Below are positions 51,101-61,700 of a stretch of 64,000 nt of DNA, piece after piece. The DNA is from Thysanoteuthis rhombus (lineage: Eukaryota > Mollusca > Cephalopoda > Oegopsida > Thysanoteuthidae). The stretch lies in assembly GCA_963457665.1 (NCBI GenBank), contig OY735201.1:34172918-34236917 (forward strand). The letters are read 5' to 3'. Made by a program: the position numbers and the translations under genes. Below the pieces are notes generated by a model. The model was not told the DNA's origin. It did no database searches and saw nothing but the letters and a program-made list of their open reading frames with translations. Position 1 is the first letter of the stretch, and every line of letters starts with the position of its first letter.

Positions 51101-52378
51101 AAACAAAAAACCCTCTGATGTCATAGAATTCTTCAATGATGTCAATGTTCTATTTTTAAGTCACACCTAGTGAATACAGAATGAGGACCTAGTTCCTGAT
51201 TGTACTAACGTCATTAGAGTTGAAAACCATCCTGATTTGTTCTATTCTCCAATTTGGAGCATTGGGAGGGTGCAGTGCTTGAAAAACTGTCTCATGAGCT
51301 GTTTTTGCTGGTTTACGGTAACTTACTTATTGAAAAACTACTTTTATTCTTTCATTAATTGAATTTTATGAAAGTATTATGTTCTCTAACTAATCTTTTT
51401 ATTTTCAGGAGAAAATTGTCTCAGCTGGCTTGGAAACTTCAAATTCTTAGCTTCAATCTATGAATTTGGTGATGAATCACCATATGGTCCAGATGACACT
51501 AAATCGCCTTTCCCCATTCGACCAACAGAAAAGCGCAGCTATGCTCAAAGTTGTGTGGTTTGGATCAAAACTTCTGGCCTGCAGGTACAGCTAAGTAGTT
51601 TGTCTTTATACTACCCTCAAATCATAATAAATAGCATTTGTCACTCTTCACACCAGAAGAGTTGTCATATCTATTCAATGTTTAAACACATTCTGTTAAC
51701 TATTCAGGCATATTTTCCTATTTTCGTACTGATGCATTTTTTAGCACAACTAAAAAGAATTATTTAATTTTTTTTCTCTCTTCTTACCAATCTTTCTCCC
51801 ACCAGGCTGATCTTCAGAAAGTGCTGCGTCATGCCCGCAAGTTACCAGATAAGCAGCAGCAATTTTACAAGGTTAATTTTCCTCTATATTTCATTCTCAA
51901 GTTTGTTTTTTTTATCCCGCCTATGACAACCTCAACTGATATTTTTTCACAATTGTATTCCATTTAAAGAAGCAGTTACAATTCAATATGGTTATTTCTA
52001 AATGGTCTCATTTATTCATGAAGAAAGAAGAAAAAAAAAAAAAAAAACTTTCAAAGTTTAAACAGAGTAAAACTATTCTGGAAAGAAATTATTCTTCTAA
52101 CATAATTTTCGTTTTGTCACTTATATTTCTGTGTATTTTGTCTATCTTTACAGGAATTGAACCGATTACGCAGAGCAGCACTTTCTTTTGGTTTTCTGGA
52201 ATTGCTCGATGCAATGGCTTTAATGCTCGAGCGTGAATGTACTCTACTACCAGGCACAGCTCACCCAGATGCTGCTCTGCAATTGTCCCATGCAGCAAAC
52301 AGTCTGCGCTCAGAGATGGCCAAGGATATCTCTCAAACTATTGTGCCATTGCGTACCAATTTCAGTAGTGATGACTGA
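36419..52378 (+). CDS. INTS14: Integrator complex subunit 14 (INTS14), complete
   Basis: Nine coding exons join in frame: 36427-36588, 37777-37947, 39365-39759, 42369-42511, 46597-46792, 49137-49216, 51409-51584, 51806-51871, 52154-52378. This gives 537 residues (human about 518); bases 36419-36426 are leader. INTS14 pairs with INTS13 and joins INTS10 in the nuclear Integrator complex, which cleaves snRNA 3' ends and attenuates transcription. Residues 1-200 form a VWA domain with MIDAS-like DVSLS (8-12), KTCIETAL (Thr 87) and ITDG (Asp 117). A middle beta-rich part follows (GFLDIADVASPPILSRHLVL), then a low-complexity acidic and poly-Ala linker in exon 5, then LHGSLKVEGMVAL. The C-terminal helical part includes YSWADSKKKSNLMLSLLEP, KSPFPIRP, ERECTLLPGTAHPDAALQLS and a PLRTNFSS-type end. 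All borders are GT-AG. Every block matches vertebrate INTS14 as I remember it. Confidence 0.96.
36427..36588 (+). CDS. INTS14: INTS14 coding exon 1
   Basis: 54 codons from the start Met. The acceptor tttcctgccag at 36418 lies 8 nt before the ATG, so an upstream leader exon must exist. Carries DVSLS of the MIDAS and SEEYQRRHLA. Donor GTAATT, phase 0. The open frame runs on into a T-rich intron but is not coding there. Confidence 0.95.
36836..37110 (+). repeat. Interspersed repeat in INTS14 intron 1
   Basis: attagctctgccaacaaagt followed by ggaggtatatg-like and ggtggaagtga, cggaggcagacccaggaat blocks resembles a widespread animal repeat that begins gctccgccaaggaggttatg. A second, shorter stretch (ctcaatgaatttcaataaaa, 37062) repeats part of it. 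Class not certain. Confidence 0.5.
37777..37947 (+). CDS. INTS14: INTS14 coding exon 2
   Basis: 57 codons, phase 0 at both ends, acceptor ttgtatag, donor GTAAGT. Encodes IVFSYLWEQLVPFTRD and the MIDAS Thr region KTCIETALNGV. Confidence 0.95.
39365..39759 (+). CDS. INTS14: INTS14 coding exon 3
   Basis: 395 nt, acceptor after a long T tract ending caatag, donor GTAAGT, leaving phase 2. Encodes VILITDGCSGVGPGSLSHSL, the rest of the VWA fold and CGHLKCSVQLYPPPES. Confidence 0.95.
40298..41818. mobile_element. Foldback (inverted-repeat) element in INTS14 intron 3
   Basis: Left-end blocks (cttatcagg at 40302; tgcccatcagggaat; atcatgaatatatcaagggc; gaggaaaact-like) recur reverse-complemented at the right end (cctgataag at 41804-41812; cccttgataaattcatgat). 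Inside, a 110-bp unit at 40499-40610 is repeated directly at 40888-41000 and inverted at 41531-41628 (ttataaggttttattgaaaa against ttttcaataaaaccttataa). There is no coding sense. Consistent with a non-autonomous DNA transposon of the foldback type. Confidence 0.75.
42369..42511 (+). CDS. INTS14: INTS14 coding exon 4
   Basis: 143 nt, acceptor ttgttcttttag, donor GTAAGT, phase 2 in and phase 1 out. Encodes the highly conserved EICGFLDIADVASPPILSRH segment. Confidence 0.95.
42512..45015. other. INTS14 intron 4, no feature recognised
   Basis: AT-rich intron sequence without visible repeats in its first half. Confidence 0.4.
45020..45150 (+). repeat. Family I repeat, copy 3
   Basis: gctgaactgacaaattttgc, then acaagggcttatttcattct, matching the two copies at 34195-34470. 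Confidence 0.6.
45340..45900 (+). mobile_element. Probable LINE 3' tail or related repeat
   Basis: A less AT-rich block ending in tcatcatcatcag, then cgtcgttggacatagacctt and ccccaggattcgccac. This style of tail (a trinucleotide run plus a 'gttggacatag' block) is common at the 3' ends of animal non-LTR elements. The rest of the block is unidentified. Confidence 0.4.
46597..46792 (+). CDS. INTS14: INTS14 coding exon 5
   Basis: 196 nt, acceptor ttttgtttag, donor GTAAGT, phase 1 in and phase 2 out. Encodes an acidic Ser/Asn/Asp linker, a six-Ala run (KATAAAAAALEGG) and FSVLLHGSLKVEGMVALTQVG. Confidence 0.95.
46798..46833. repeat. (TA)n microsatellite at INTS14 donor 5
   Basis: The TA run begins within a few bases of the GTAAGT donor of exon 5. 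Confidence 0.95.
46850..49080. other. INTS14 intron 5, mixed repeats
   Basis: Contains a GC-richer block at 47160-47650 with a 144-residue plus-strand frame of no recognised family (probably an old repeat), T runs near 47706 and 47905, and TA/CATA repeats at 48160-48205. Confidence 0.4.
48160..48205. repeat. (TA)n then (CATA)n microsatellite
   Basis: A TA run passes into four or so CATA units. Confidence 0.9.
49137..49216 (+). CDS. INTS14: INTS14 coding exon 6
   Basis: 80 nt, acceptor ttctaaatag, donor GTAAAA, phase 2 in and phase 1 out. Encodes ENWYGILYSWADSKKKSNLM and LSLLEP. Confidence 0.94.
49220..51400. other. INTS14 intron 6, no feature recognised
   Basis: AT-rich intron. A small block of higher GC at 50870-50990 is not identified. 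Confidence 0.4.
51409..51584 (+). CDS. INTS14: INTS14 coding exon 7
   Basis: 176 nt, acceptor tttattttcag, donor GTACAG, phase 1 in and phase 0 out. Encodes SWLGNFKFLAS, DDTKSPFPIRP and KRSYAQSCVVWIKTSGLQ. Confidence 0.95.
51806..51871 (+). CDS. INTS14: INTS14 coding exon 8
   Basis: 66 nt, phase 0 at both ends, acceptor ctcccaccag, donor GTTAAT. Encodes ADLQKVLRHARKLPDKQQQF and YK. Confidence 0.94.
52154..52378 (+). CDS. INTS14: INTS14 coding exon 9 (last)
   Basis: 75 codons with TGA at 52376-52378; acceptor tatctttacag. Encodes ELNRLRRAALSFGFLELLDA, LERECTLLPGTAHPDAALQ and VPLRTNFSSDD. Confidence 0.96.
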   Translation, partial: ELNRLRRAALSFGFLELLDAMALMLERECTLLPGTAHPDAALQLSHAANSLRSEMAKDISQTIVPLRTNFSSDD

Positions 52379-52600
52379 ATCATAGCCAAACCCATTTTTG
52401 CTCATTCCATTTCCAAAAAGCTCAAAGGTTTTTTTATTTACAAAACTCAAAAAATTTGCCCATACAATTTGCCTCCATACTTATGTTTAATCAATAATGC
52501 TGAAAGTTTCTTCAGTATATCAGGACATCTACAAGAAAACCAGAAATCTTCCATGGAGATCCAAGCTAACTCATAACATTAATAAAGATCTTCAAAAGAA
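52379..52600 (+). terminator. INTS14 3' UTR with AATAAA
   Basis: The first AATAAA after the stop lies at 52581-52586, about 200 nt downstream. The actual cleavage site is not determined. Confidence 0.55.
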
Positions 52601-55240
52601 TCATCTCTTCAAATTAATGCCTTAATTCAGAGACTGTATTTTCTAAACAAGTTTGTCAAACTTTGAACTGAGCTGATTTTGACAGGAAACAAAGGGCTGC
52701 AAAATACAGGGTTACATTAAAAAAGAAAAAACATTTGAATGTCAAACTATCAATTTTTATTCAAAAAAATATTAGTCACCATTGTATCACTGACCACAAT
52801 AAGCTAGTTATGTTTAAATGGCACTTGCTATAGTGATAGAAAAACTCTACACATAAGTAGCAGTTACCATTTCAGGAGAAATAGAAGTATATTGCCAACT
52901 ACTTCTGTTTATTATTCTTTCCTTTTCATCAATATATCCTTTTTGTCTCCAATTTTACTTCAAAAATCATTACAATTGTTCAGTTATTGATTTTAGGAAT
53001 GATTTATAGCAAAAAGAAAAGATGACTAGTTGACCTGGTTCCAACAGCAATTCTTGATAGTATATTTGTAATCATTACTAATGTAACCAGAACATTTTTT
53101 TTTTCAAGCTGCTTTAATTTGTTCATATTCTTTCAAAGAAAAATGTAAATTATTGGTTTTCCTCTGAAGATACGAAAGTAGCTCATCTTGCAAACAATTT
53201 ATTAGTTGAGAATCAATGTTTGATTTAATGCAAACATCTGTTGTAGGTGATGTTGCTGGGATCTATTTGGATTGAAAATTAATTGCAGGGAATCTGTCCA
53301 CATTACTTTTTGTTTATTTTAACCAAAAATCACCCTACATTGGCATTGATCATCCTCAGGGTTCAAAACTCGAGCCTTTCATTCAGTTTCATAAGATCAC
53401 AGGTGCCCGCTTACCAATATTGTTTTTATCAATCATTTTCTATTTACATTTTTTTTATATTCAAGCTGTGGTTTACAAGATCAGTGACAATTGTTATTCA
53501 GAAGCTGTCTCCAATGCTTTGGTACGTTTATGTATATAGTGGTACGATGGTAAACTCCCCTCTCCACCTGAATAATGGAGGCTACTGGTGATGACGGGAC
53601 AACAGAGGACCTGGAACCAGTTCCATGTCACTTGCACACAACAGGAAGTTATACCTTGCTTGAACAAAACATTATCACCAGGAAACATAGCGAGCGTAAA
53701 GGAGTACAAATAGTCTGCAACAAAATCTGTATACATAACATCTGTCGAAGCAGGGTTGCCAATTTAGGTATTTTTTTTCAAGTTTACTCACTACTAGAAA
53801 ATATTTAGATGCAGTAAATCGAATAGATCCAAGGAGAAATATAAAATTGTGCAAATGTGAAATGGAGCTGCATTTTTTCATCAACTATAAGATACTATCA
53901 AGACAATTGAAAATTATATCAATCCAAACATTGATTCAAATCAGTTGAAAAGTAAGAGATATGGCTGACATCATAGGGCGGATAACTCATTCCATGTATT
54001 TTGCAGAAGGAGTCTTTGAAATAAGAGTTGAAAAGATTTTTTTTTTTTTTGTTTTTTTTTTTCTTCCTCAAAAGATTGGAGTGTTCAACGATGAACAATA
54101 ATCAAAACATAGTTATTGATAGTATGTTTTTTGAGAGAAGGGGGAGCTAGTTTTGTGATATTTAACAGGATTCAATAAACATTTAGAAAAATATTCCGAA
54201 CAAAGGATTCAATGAGCCAGGGCAATGTCCAAAGCACTTAGCTTTATATAAAATGAGAAAGAGAGAGCACACACAGAAAGCATCAAACTTTTTAAAAAAT
54301 CAGTATCTCTTATTATGTTAATTTATGATTTTCAACTTGAGACAAAAAAAACGTTGTGTACAGAGAAGGCTGAATATTATTATTTCAGATAATATCAAAT
54401 GGGTTTTTGTTTTCAAAATCATTCAGTCCCAGACATTATCTAGTTCAAACAATGATAGAGAATTTATGGATACCCTTTATCAAAATATTCATATTAATCA
54501 AATTTTATTATTTATAACAATGATTTTAATAACATAATGAATTTGAATTGTTCAAATTTCTATATCTTCTGCTCAAATTTATCAGTTGGCTATTTTTTCA
54601 TCTCATTTTAAATACCTGGCTTCAAAGTGTTCACAATAAGTGGCTTCCTTTGTATTTCATGTCTGAATCTCACCTGAGAAAAAAATGATGTTCATCTTGA
54701 ATAAAAAATTTTATATTTTAATTCTTTTCACCTCATATCCTCTCAAAAACAGAGAGATGGAGGAAATATACTTTTTTTTTTTTTTTTCCTCCTCTCCCAA
54801 CTTGCCAGTAAGAAATTAGGTGATCAAATTCAATTTTCTTTAAATCAACTTTTTTTTCTAACTGCTACCTATTGATGAACAGAAATTACCTTTTGAGGAA
54901 CACAACCGCCAAACACGTAGTATGCCCCTTAGGACTTGAGAGAAAAAAGTGAAAAATAGAGCAAACCCTAGTGGGATTGGAAACGAGTAGCAAGTGGTAG
55001 TACAATTTGCCTAGGAATGGTTTCAAAGATAACTTGAAGAGTATCATCAAGAAGATAGACAACAGCGATTAAATTGCCAGGGGAGAGAAAACACTGCAAA
55101 CATATCAAGACAGGAATGCAAGTGATATTTTAGAGATCCAACCAAATCAAATAAGGAACTGGTGCACCCCCCCCCCCCCCATCTTAAATTGATTTCCTTC
55201 ACAACTGAAAATTCACGTGCTGACTTTTGGCATTACTAGT
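52601..55240. other. Intergenic, nothing firm
   Basis: AT-rich with long T runs near 54040 and 54775. A GC-richer block at 53490-53740 is open on both strands for about 80 residues but not recognised. Confidence 0.35.
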
Positions 55241-55260
55241 TCACACATTACAGGGGGCCA

Positions 55261-55300
55261 ACAGATATAAATAGTGCCCAACAGATATAAATAGTGCCCA
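55261..55300. repeat. Exact 20-bp tandem duplication
   Basis: acagatataaatagtgccca occurs twice in a row. Confidence 0.97.
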
Positions 55301-56600
55301 TGTTAGGGTTTTTGCTTAAAGAAGGAAAAAAATGATCAGAATCCTAGAAGAGTGAAAGAAATTGACTTCTGCAATTTCCTAAAACAAAGAGTAAGAGGCC
55401 AGTTAAGCACTACGAATGAATGGCCTGGCTTTGTTGAAGACTTGGGGAAGGGCTTTCTATGACTAAGGGGCCATAGACAGTATGCAGAAGAGCCCTTCAG
55501 TTTGCTCAATTGAGTTTTGCATGCTATGGTCCACCACAGATAGGAACAAGGTCCTGAGGTCATAAGTTTCCTTCTGGCAGTAGAGTTCTACCATTTCTTT
55601 AAAAGAGTATCACAACTGTCAGTGCACTTCCAACACATATCCAAGACACTCCGACAGAAGCAGATGTCTGAGTTGACGGTTGCTGCTATATCAAAGGAGT
55701 GAACCAACAGAGTAGCAGATTAGAGCCCAGGTCCTAGTCACACCTCAGTAAAGAAAAAATAAATGGAGGAAGAAGAGTTAGAACTATGATAATGTAGGGA
55801 ATAGAAGATGAATAGTATTTTGCAGCATAGAAGACATCCTCCCCCACTCTTTCTTCTTCAAAATCACCCTGCACTCTTCTAGAAGTCAAGGGTTGAGGGT
55901 CAAGCCTGAGATCCATGGATCACCTTAGTTTAATGATCCAGACAACTTTCAAGTCAATAAATGTACTATATCATCAAAAACCCAAAGATGCGTCCTATAT
56001 GATGCCTTTTCTTTTCAGACTGCTCAACATTGTTGGACATTTTTTTTCTGTCTTCCTCTTTTTTTTTCTATTAATTTTTGACTTAATACAGAAGCCTGTT
56101 GTAACTGGTCTCATTATCATCCATCTTTTATCTTCCACTCTATCAAACAAAGAATTCCAAGCGTACCGTTGACTATGATGGAAGAGGTTCAGGTCCTGGA
56201 TCTTCTTACAGCTATCTTTTTTTTTTCATCCATTCTTTCACTCTTCATATTATCATTACCATTATTTTTTTTTTTCCAAGTTTCAACTGAGTTTCAGGTC
56301 ACACACCTATCCTTATGACATTAATATGAAACATCCACTAACTTTTGGGTAGTTCTATTTTATATATCACTCCAAACCCTCCTGGATATCTAGATAACTT
56401 CTGCTGACCTTAATATCACCTACAGGCACTAATATTAAAAACAGTCAAAATTCAAGGGAATTGATCGCAAATAGAAAATTGATCAATTTGTTACATTGTA
56501 ATAGAACCCTCCTCCTGAATCAATTTTTTTCCTCAAAACCGACAACTTCCCCAGAAGATTTAAAGGTCTAAGACTGAAAACACAAAAAATTTCAAGAAAA
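55301..56600. other. Intergenic, GC-richer unidentified block
   Basis: 55330-55920 has noticeably higher GC than its surroundings, like the retroelement relic at 57.4-58.4 kb. I could not match it to a family. Confidence 0.3.
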
Positions 56601-56609
56601 GAAATTTGA

Positions 56610-56700
56610 AATTTTCTGTGTCAGGGTTTGAACTTAGTCCACCTATTCCATTTTTAGTGCTTTTAACCACTTGACCATTGGTATTTCCACCGATGTTTTT
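56610..56700 (-). mobile_element. tRNA-derived SINE head
   Basis: The minus strand reads TGGTCAAGTGGTTAAAAGC (A-box-like, 56677-56659) and, about 30 nt later, GTTCAAACCCT (B-box-like, 56633-56623). This is the spacing of an RNA polymerase III internal promoter. The flanking stems do not fold as a good tRNA, so this looks like an old tRNA-derived SINE. Confidence 0.6.
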
Positions 56701-57379
56701 TTCGTTTTCTATAAATAAATCTTTGCACATAGAAACTTGCAAATTAGTACAGAAAAGCACATCCAACCCTGTGGGGATATCGGAGATCAATGCCACCTAG
56801 TCTATGCACATCTTGGGGTCAAGTTACTATTTTAGACGAATTTGGGGTTCCCAAAGTGCAACTGTTTGGGAAGTTATGAAGCTATACAGGCTTATCCATG
56901 CAAGCAAGCAAGCGAACCAAGCAACATTCATGTAGTAATATATATAATTAACATAAAAGTGGTTGTCAATAGAATGACTAGGTTTTTTTTGTTTTTTTGT
57001 TTTATTCCTACATGAAAATTGAAAAATATTTCTCTAAAAAAGAAAGAAAAATTCTTGGAGTTATAAACTTTAATTTTATTAGTTCAGCTATTGCTGGTAA
57101 CGAAAATGGGCCACGTAATTTATGGTTTAAAAAAAGTTTATATACACTTTTTCATATATATATATATATATGTATATATTAATTCAAAATTGCATGGAGC
57201 ATTTTCTAATTCAGCTTGTTCTTGTGCCAGTTTCTGTACGTAGAGTTAGGAAAAAACTGTTTCAATTCAAATATATAAAATAAATGGATAATGGATCAGT
57301 ATCTTCTCCACATTTTTTCTAGGAAGCTAACAGTCTTTCTGGCTAATCCATTTGGGTTTACAAAATAGTTGTCAGCTAA

Positions 57380-58400
57380 CCTGCTTCAAAGCCGAGATTG
57401 ACGCCCTCAGTGATGAATCCTGAATTCAATGGGAAGGAGCCTGAGTGGGCAAGAGTAAACTCAGCCCAGGACAGAGTCAGGTATCTTACAAGGTCAACAC
57501 GAATTACACAAGATTACTCTCCAAGCTTTGGAAGGTTCTTGAGGTGATCTGGAGGAGGGGCAAAGTGGCTTATTGGTGGAGGAAAGTGCGTAGGTTCTTC
57601 AAGAGGAAGACTTGATGTACCATTTCAATGAGTCTTTTAGCACTTGTCATTAACATCTGCTGAGGGCCCCTCCACCAAATCCTGTGTTCAACAGCCATCT
57701 ATCAAGGCCTTTATGGATGACTGTGACAACATCTGTTCCAGGAGGTATATCGATCCTGGCAAGCCTTGAGGAGTCGATCCCCCAAGCCCAACGGTCCAGA
57801 TGGCTGGCGTTGAAAAAAAAAGATAGACTATCAGTGGGTTCCATTGCACTTGGCACCACCCAAACACCATCGATCACTGAGAAAGTGATGAAGAGCATGG
57901 GAAAAGTGTTTGACTACAGTCTGAAATACAGAGCATCCATCTGAGCAACTAGCCAAGAACTGAAAGTCTGGCTAGCTGCAGTGGACAAAGCAAGTTAAAG
58001 ACCTAGATATACTAGACAGCATCTGCAGTGGGATTAACTTCTGTGAGTACCTCTGCCCAAGGGTCTGGAAACAGCCAGGACCACCTACTTGGGGCCTGTT
58101 AGCAACTACAGGACAGAGCTGCAAGTTGACCTGAAGAAGCAACTGAAGTTCCCCAAGGCTATTGCCTTAACAGCTGTTCTTGGAAGGCTTCAAGCTAATC
58201 ATTCTCTTGGATCTCTCCATTCCCTCGGAGGACTGTATCAAGGAGGCCAAAGCAATAGGTGGTGAGCAAGGTGTAATGCAGAGGTTTCATGGACCATTTT
58301 TTTTCTGCAGCATGAAGAGCCACCAAGATAGCAGAAGTTGCTTCAAGGTAACAGTGGATCAGGAGTGGTGAGTCATTGGTGGGGTAGCGCTACCTGGACA
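57380..58400 (+). pseudogene. Non-LTR retrotransposon reverse transcriptase relic
   Basis: The plus strand in shifting frames shows SAEGPLHQ, then AFMDD (catalytic FxDD motif of reverse transcriptase, 57709-57724) continuing TVTTSVPGG and, in another frame, GTTQTPSITEKVMKSMGKVF. It then shows DYSLKYRASI and later LKFPKAIALTAVL-like pieces. This order fits a LINE-type reverse transcriptase followed by its thumb region. Frameshifts and stops show it is inactive. The block is GC-richer than its surroundings. Confidence 0.7.
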
Positions 58401-58551
58401 CAAGATAAGAAGCGTTTCATTACAATGTTGTACATACAACTTGAAAAGTATTCATTTCCTATTAGTCATCATAGCCCACATTATCTTAACAACAGGTCAA
58501 GAAAATGAAAATAAGGAAAGGGAGAAAATAGCATGATAGAAAAGATAAAGT

Positions 58552-58557
58552 TTTATT
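58552..58557 (-). terminator. Poly(A) signal of the BCL-2 family gene
   Basis: AATAAA on the minus strand, 77 nt after the TGA stop of the BCL-2 family gene. Confidence 0.65.
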
Positions 58558-58633
58558 GGGTTTTATATATATATATATACACGCACACATACATGAATTT
58601 TTTTTCTTTTTCAAATGGAAGAATATTCCAATG

Positions 58634-58747
58634 TCATATTTTAGCTGAGAGTGATGCCAATGCTCCCAGACAAAGTGCTGTCATATAGAGAGTCTTCTTA
58701 ATTTTAGCTTCAAAATTATGACCTTGGAAATTGTCTGCGAAAGAATC
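58634..58747 (-). CDS. BCL-2 family gene, coding exon 2
   Basis: Acceptor cttatttttttcag, then DSFADNFQGHN (rest of BH2), a Lys-rich linker and the hydrophobic tail. TGA at 58636-58634. Confidence 0.93.
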   Translation of the reverse strand, partial: DSFADNFQGHNFEAKIKKTLYMTALCLGALASLSAKI

Positions 58748-61700
58748 CTGAAAAAAATAAGAGGCTACATTTCATCAAGATGAACACAAAAATAAAGTCT
58801 GCTTCAGTGTAATTTTCATTATTAATGAAAATCCTAGACTAAAAATTCAAAGTAAGAAAAAACATTCAAACATTAAAAATAGGTATAAAGGCTTAAAACT
58901 TGAAGTTGGATAGATTTCAATAAAATCTATAATGAAAAAATTTCATCTTCAAATATAATTGTCAACCGGATGGAATGAAGTCATTTTGCAATCAAGTTAT
59001 CATGAAGAGTACCAACTGAAAATACATCAGGGATTGACTCTCAATTCAAGGTGTGACTATTTTAGAATCTGCATCAGTGACATTCTTTTCAGATGAACCC
59101 TGAATTATCTCTTGCGATGAAAACTATTATAAATCCAACCACATAGAATCATTTCATTATTGCAATGGGATTATTAAAGGAAATGTTCATACAAGCATGA
59201 AAAATATAAGTTATACCAAGTACAAATAAAACTCAAGTAAAGGTGTGTCATTTTGCTAATTCTTTTGATACAATAAAGCATTTATACAATTATCTTATCG
59301 ACTAAATAGCGAGACTGATAACCGTATACAATGAGCACAACAGTATTTTGTTCTCAGAATAACAACGTTAATCAGGAACTTTCAAGATCGCCAATGGTGT
59401 TGTCAACAAATGTGAATAAAATGCATTTGCAAAATGAGATTGTTAAAAGAGATAATGACTATCATAATGATGCAAAATTTAAAAAACCAAAAACATTGAA
59501 TCCAAAACTAATTGTTTCTCAATCACAAGATCCATTTTGGAAAATATGATAAATTTCTATTTCACCAAACAATAAATAACATCATTAAATTGCAATTGAT
59601 ACAACTGGCGTGGAGGATACAAATTAGGATTAATGCACCACAAGCATTATCTGCTTTTTATTCAGTATTTTTTTTACAATTTAAATTCTTTTCATAAAAA
59701 ATATAAACAATCCACTTAATTTGTAAATCTTCTGTATTACGATTGCAATAATTTTTGGAAGACTTATCAGATTGTTTTTTGTACAATTTGATAATTTAAT
59801 AACAATACGTATTTAAATTTTTTAAATTTATTTTTTGGAAAAACTTGTCAAATTATTCCAAGCAAGTATAAGCCTCATGTTCGATGTAGTCTCTGCCAAA
59901 TTTTTCCATAATAATAAGTAACAAAAACAAAGAGCTTTTTGATATCTTGCAAGTATTATCAGAACTTTCTCTGAACAATAAAAGGATTTATCAAAACCGT
60001 TAGCAAGTTTTTGATTGATGATGTTAAAGTTACGCTCTCTTTCAATTTAAGGGTTTTCAGGACTCATAAAATGTTGAAGATCTTAAAAAAAAAAAAAGAA
60101 AAAAAAAAAAAAAAAGTCCAAAGACAAGCAACTAATAAAAAGAATTAAAAATATGAGTTGTGAAGATAAGTTGAAAAAGTTAGAATTAACATCATTAAAG
60201 AAGATAGGAGCAATCAAGGAGACATAAATAATGTTTTGGATTATGCGTGGTTTAAAATTAGGAGACCCTGATGTATTTTCCACTCGAGTAGACTACAAAG
60301 GAACAGAGAGATCATACGGCAGAAGTATATTAAATATCAGAACATTCAATAGAATGGTCATGGTCGGACTGCAATACCTGAGAAGTATGGAGTTATTTTA
60401 ACAGATGTGAATGTCTTGAAAAGAATAATGTTTATTACTCTACCTCAAACGTTCAAAGCCCCAGATATTGTGTAAATACGAATGTTATGATATTTGCTTG
60501 TATATACAAATAGCACATTATTTTGTGGCATTAAATAAATGTTATGTTAGTAAAGTATGAACTGCACGTGTCGTAATGTATCTCAAAATCATCATCTCTT
60601 TTCAACTGGATCTTCAGAAAAGTGGTAGTATTTATCAGTGGGTTTTGGAATAATGATTGCACCCAGGGACTATTTTATACTGATAAATAGTCACGTTATG
60701 CTATCAATGCTATTGTGAAGGCAATCTATACCAGGATGATGCATTTTATGACTGTTTACATTGTTTGCATAATATCTCGCAGTACCATGCTGTGTTATTT
60801 TTGAAAATGTTCATCAAGTCACTTCTCTCAACTATCTGTACTGTTGAGTAGCAAGATGTAGTATTCGGACTCCGACTTCATATGGCAGCTATTTCAGTTG
60901 TTGTATCAGTTCAGAAGCCCTTCTCCGTAGCAAATCCAGCATTTCTCAGTATTTTTTTGGTCTGTGAAGACTACATATTGCTTGCGTATAATGGAATTAT
61001 TTCAGTGGTAATTTTTGGGATTTGTAAACTCAAGGCATTCAAATTTTCAAAGGAGACACACTCCAATAGAGACGCTCATTTACGCTGTTGCTGCTAACCT
61101 CTTACATCTAATAATTTAGGATTAGGGTTGCAATTAACCGAGATAAAAAAAAAAAAAGGATTAAATATTTTCTTCATAACACTAAAATAAACAAATAACA
61201 AATGATCAAAAGCCAAGTATTCTCCTTTTTATTTATAGATATATTTCTCAAGGTGAAATCATGCAAATAAGTAAATACTACATAGTATTTTTTGCCTAAT
61301 TCACACTTCAAGCACATCCACATATTTTCTACCCCTTCAATGTGTATTTCTTTATCGTTTTGGTGTCTTACGCAATTACAATCCTGCACTTAAAACATTC
61401 ACATTGTAAGTGTATATTCTACCAACCAAGTTATTACATAGAGTTCAAGAACCTTTTACAAACAATTACCTAGAGATGGATAATACTTGCTAACAATTGA
61501 TTTATTATTTCACAAGGAGTTTTCATCTCAAGAATTAAAAAAAAATATAATATTTCCGATTTCAAGCTACAAGTTTTGAAGGAAGAAGAAAGAAAAAATT
61601 CGACCCATACGCCATACTTTTAAAAAGGCGTATATCAGTTACGTGACCCAAGTATAGAACTACCGTGGCGGATAATAATCGCGATGTAATCCATTTCATT

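Noticed and set aside
60882-61097. 71-codon hydrophobic plus-strand frame
   Set aside because: No homology recognised and no splice or poly(A) support. It is within the BCL-2 gene intron.
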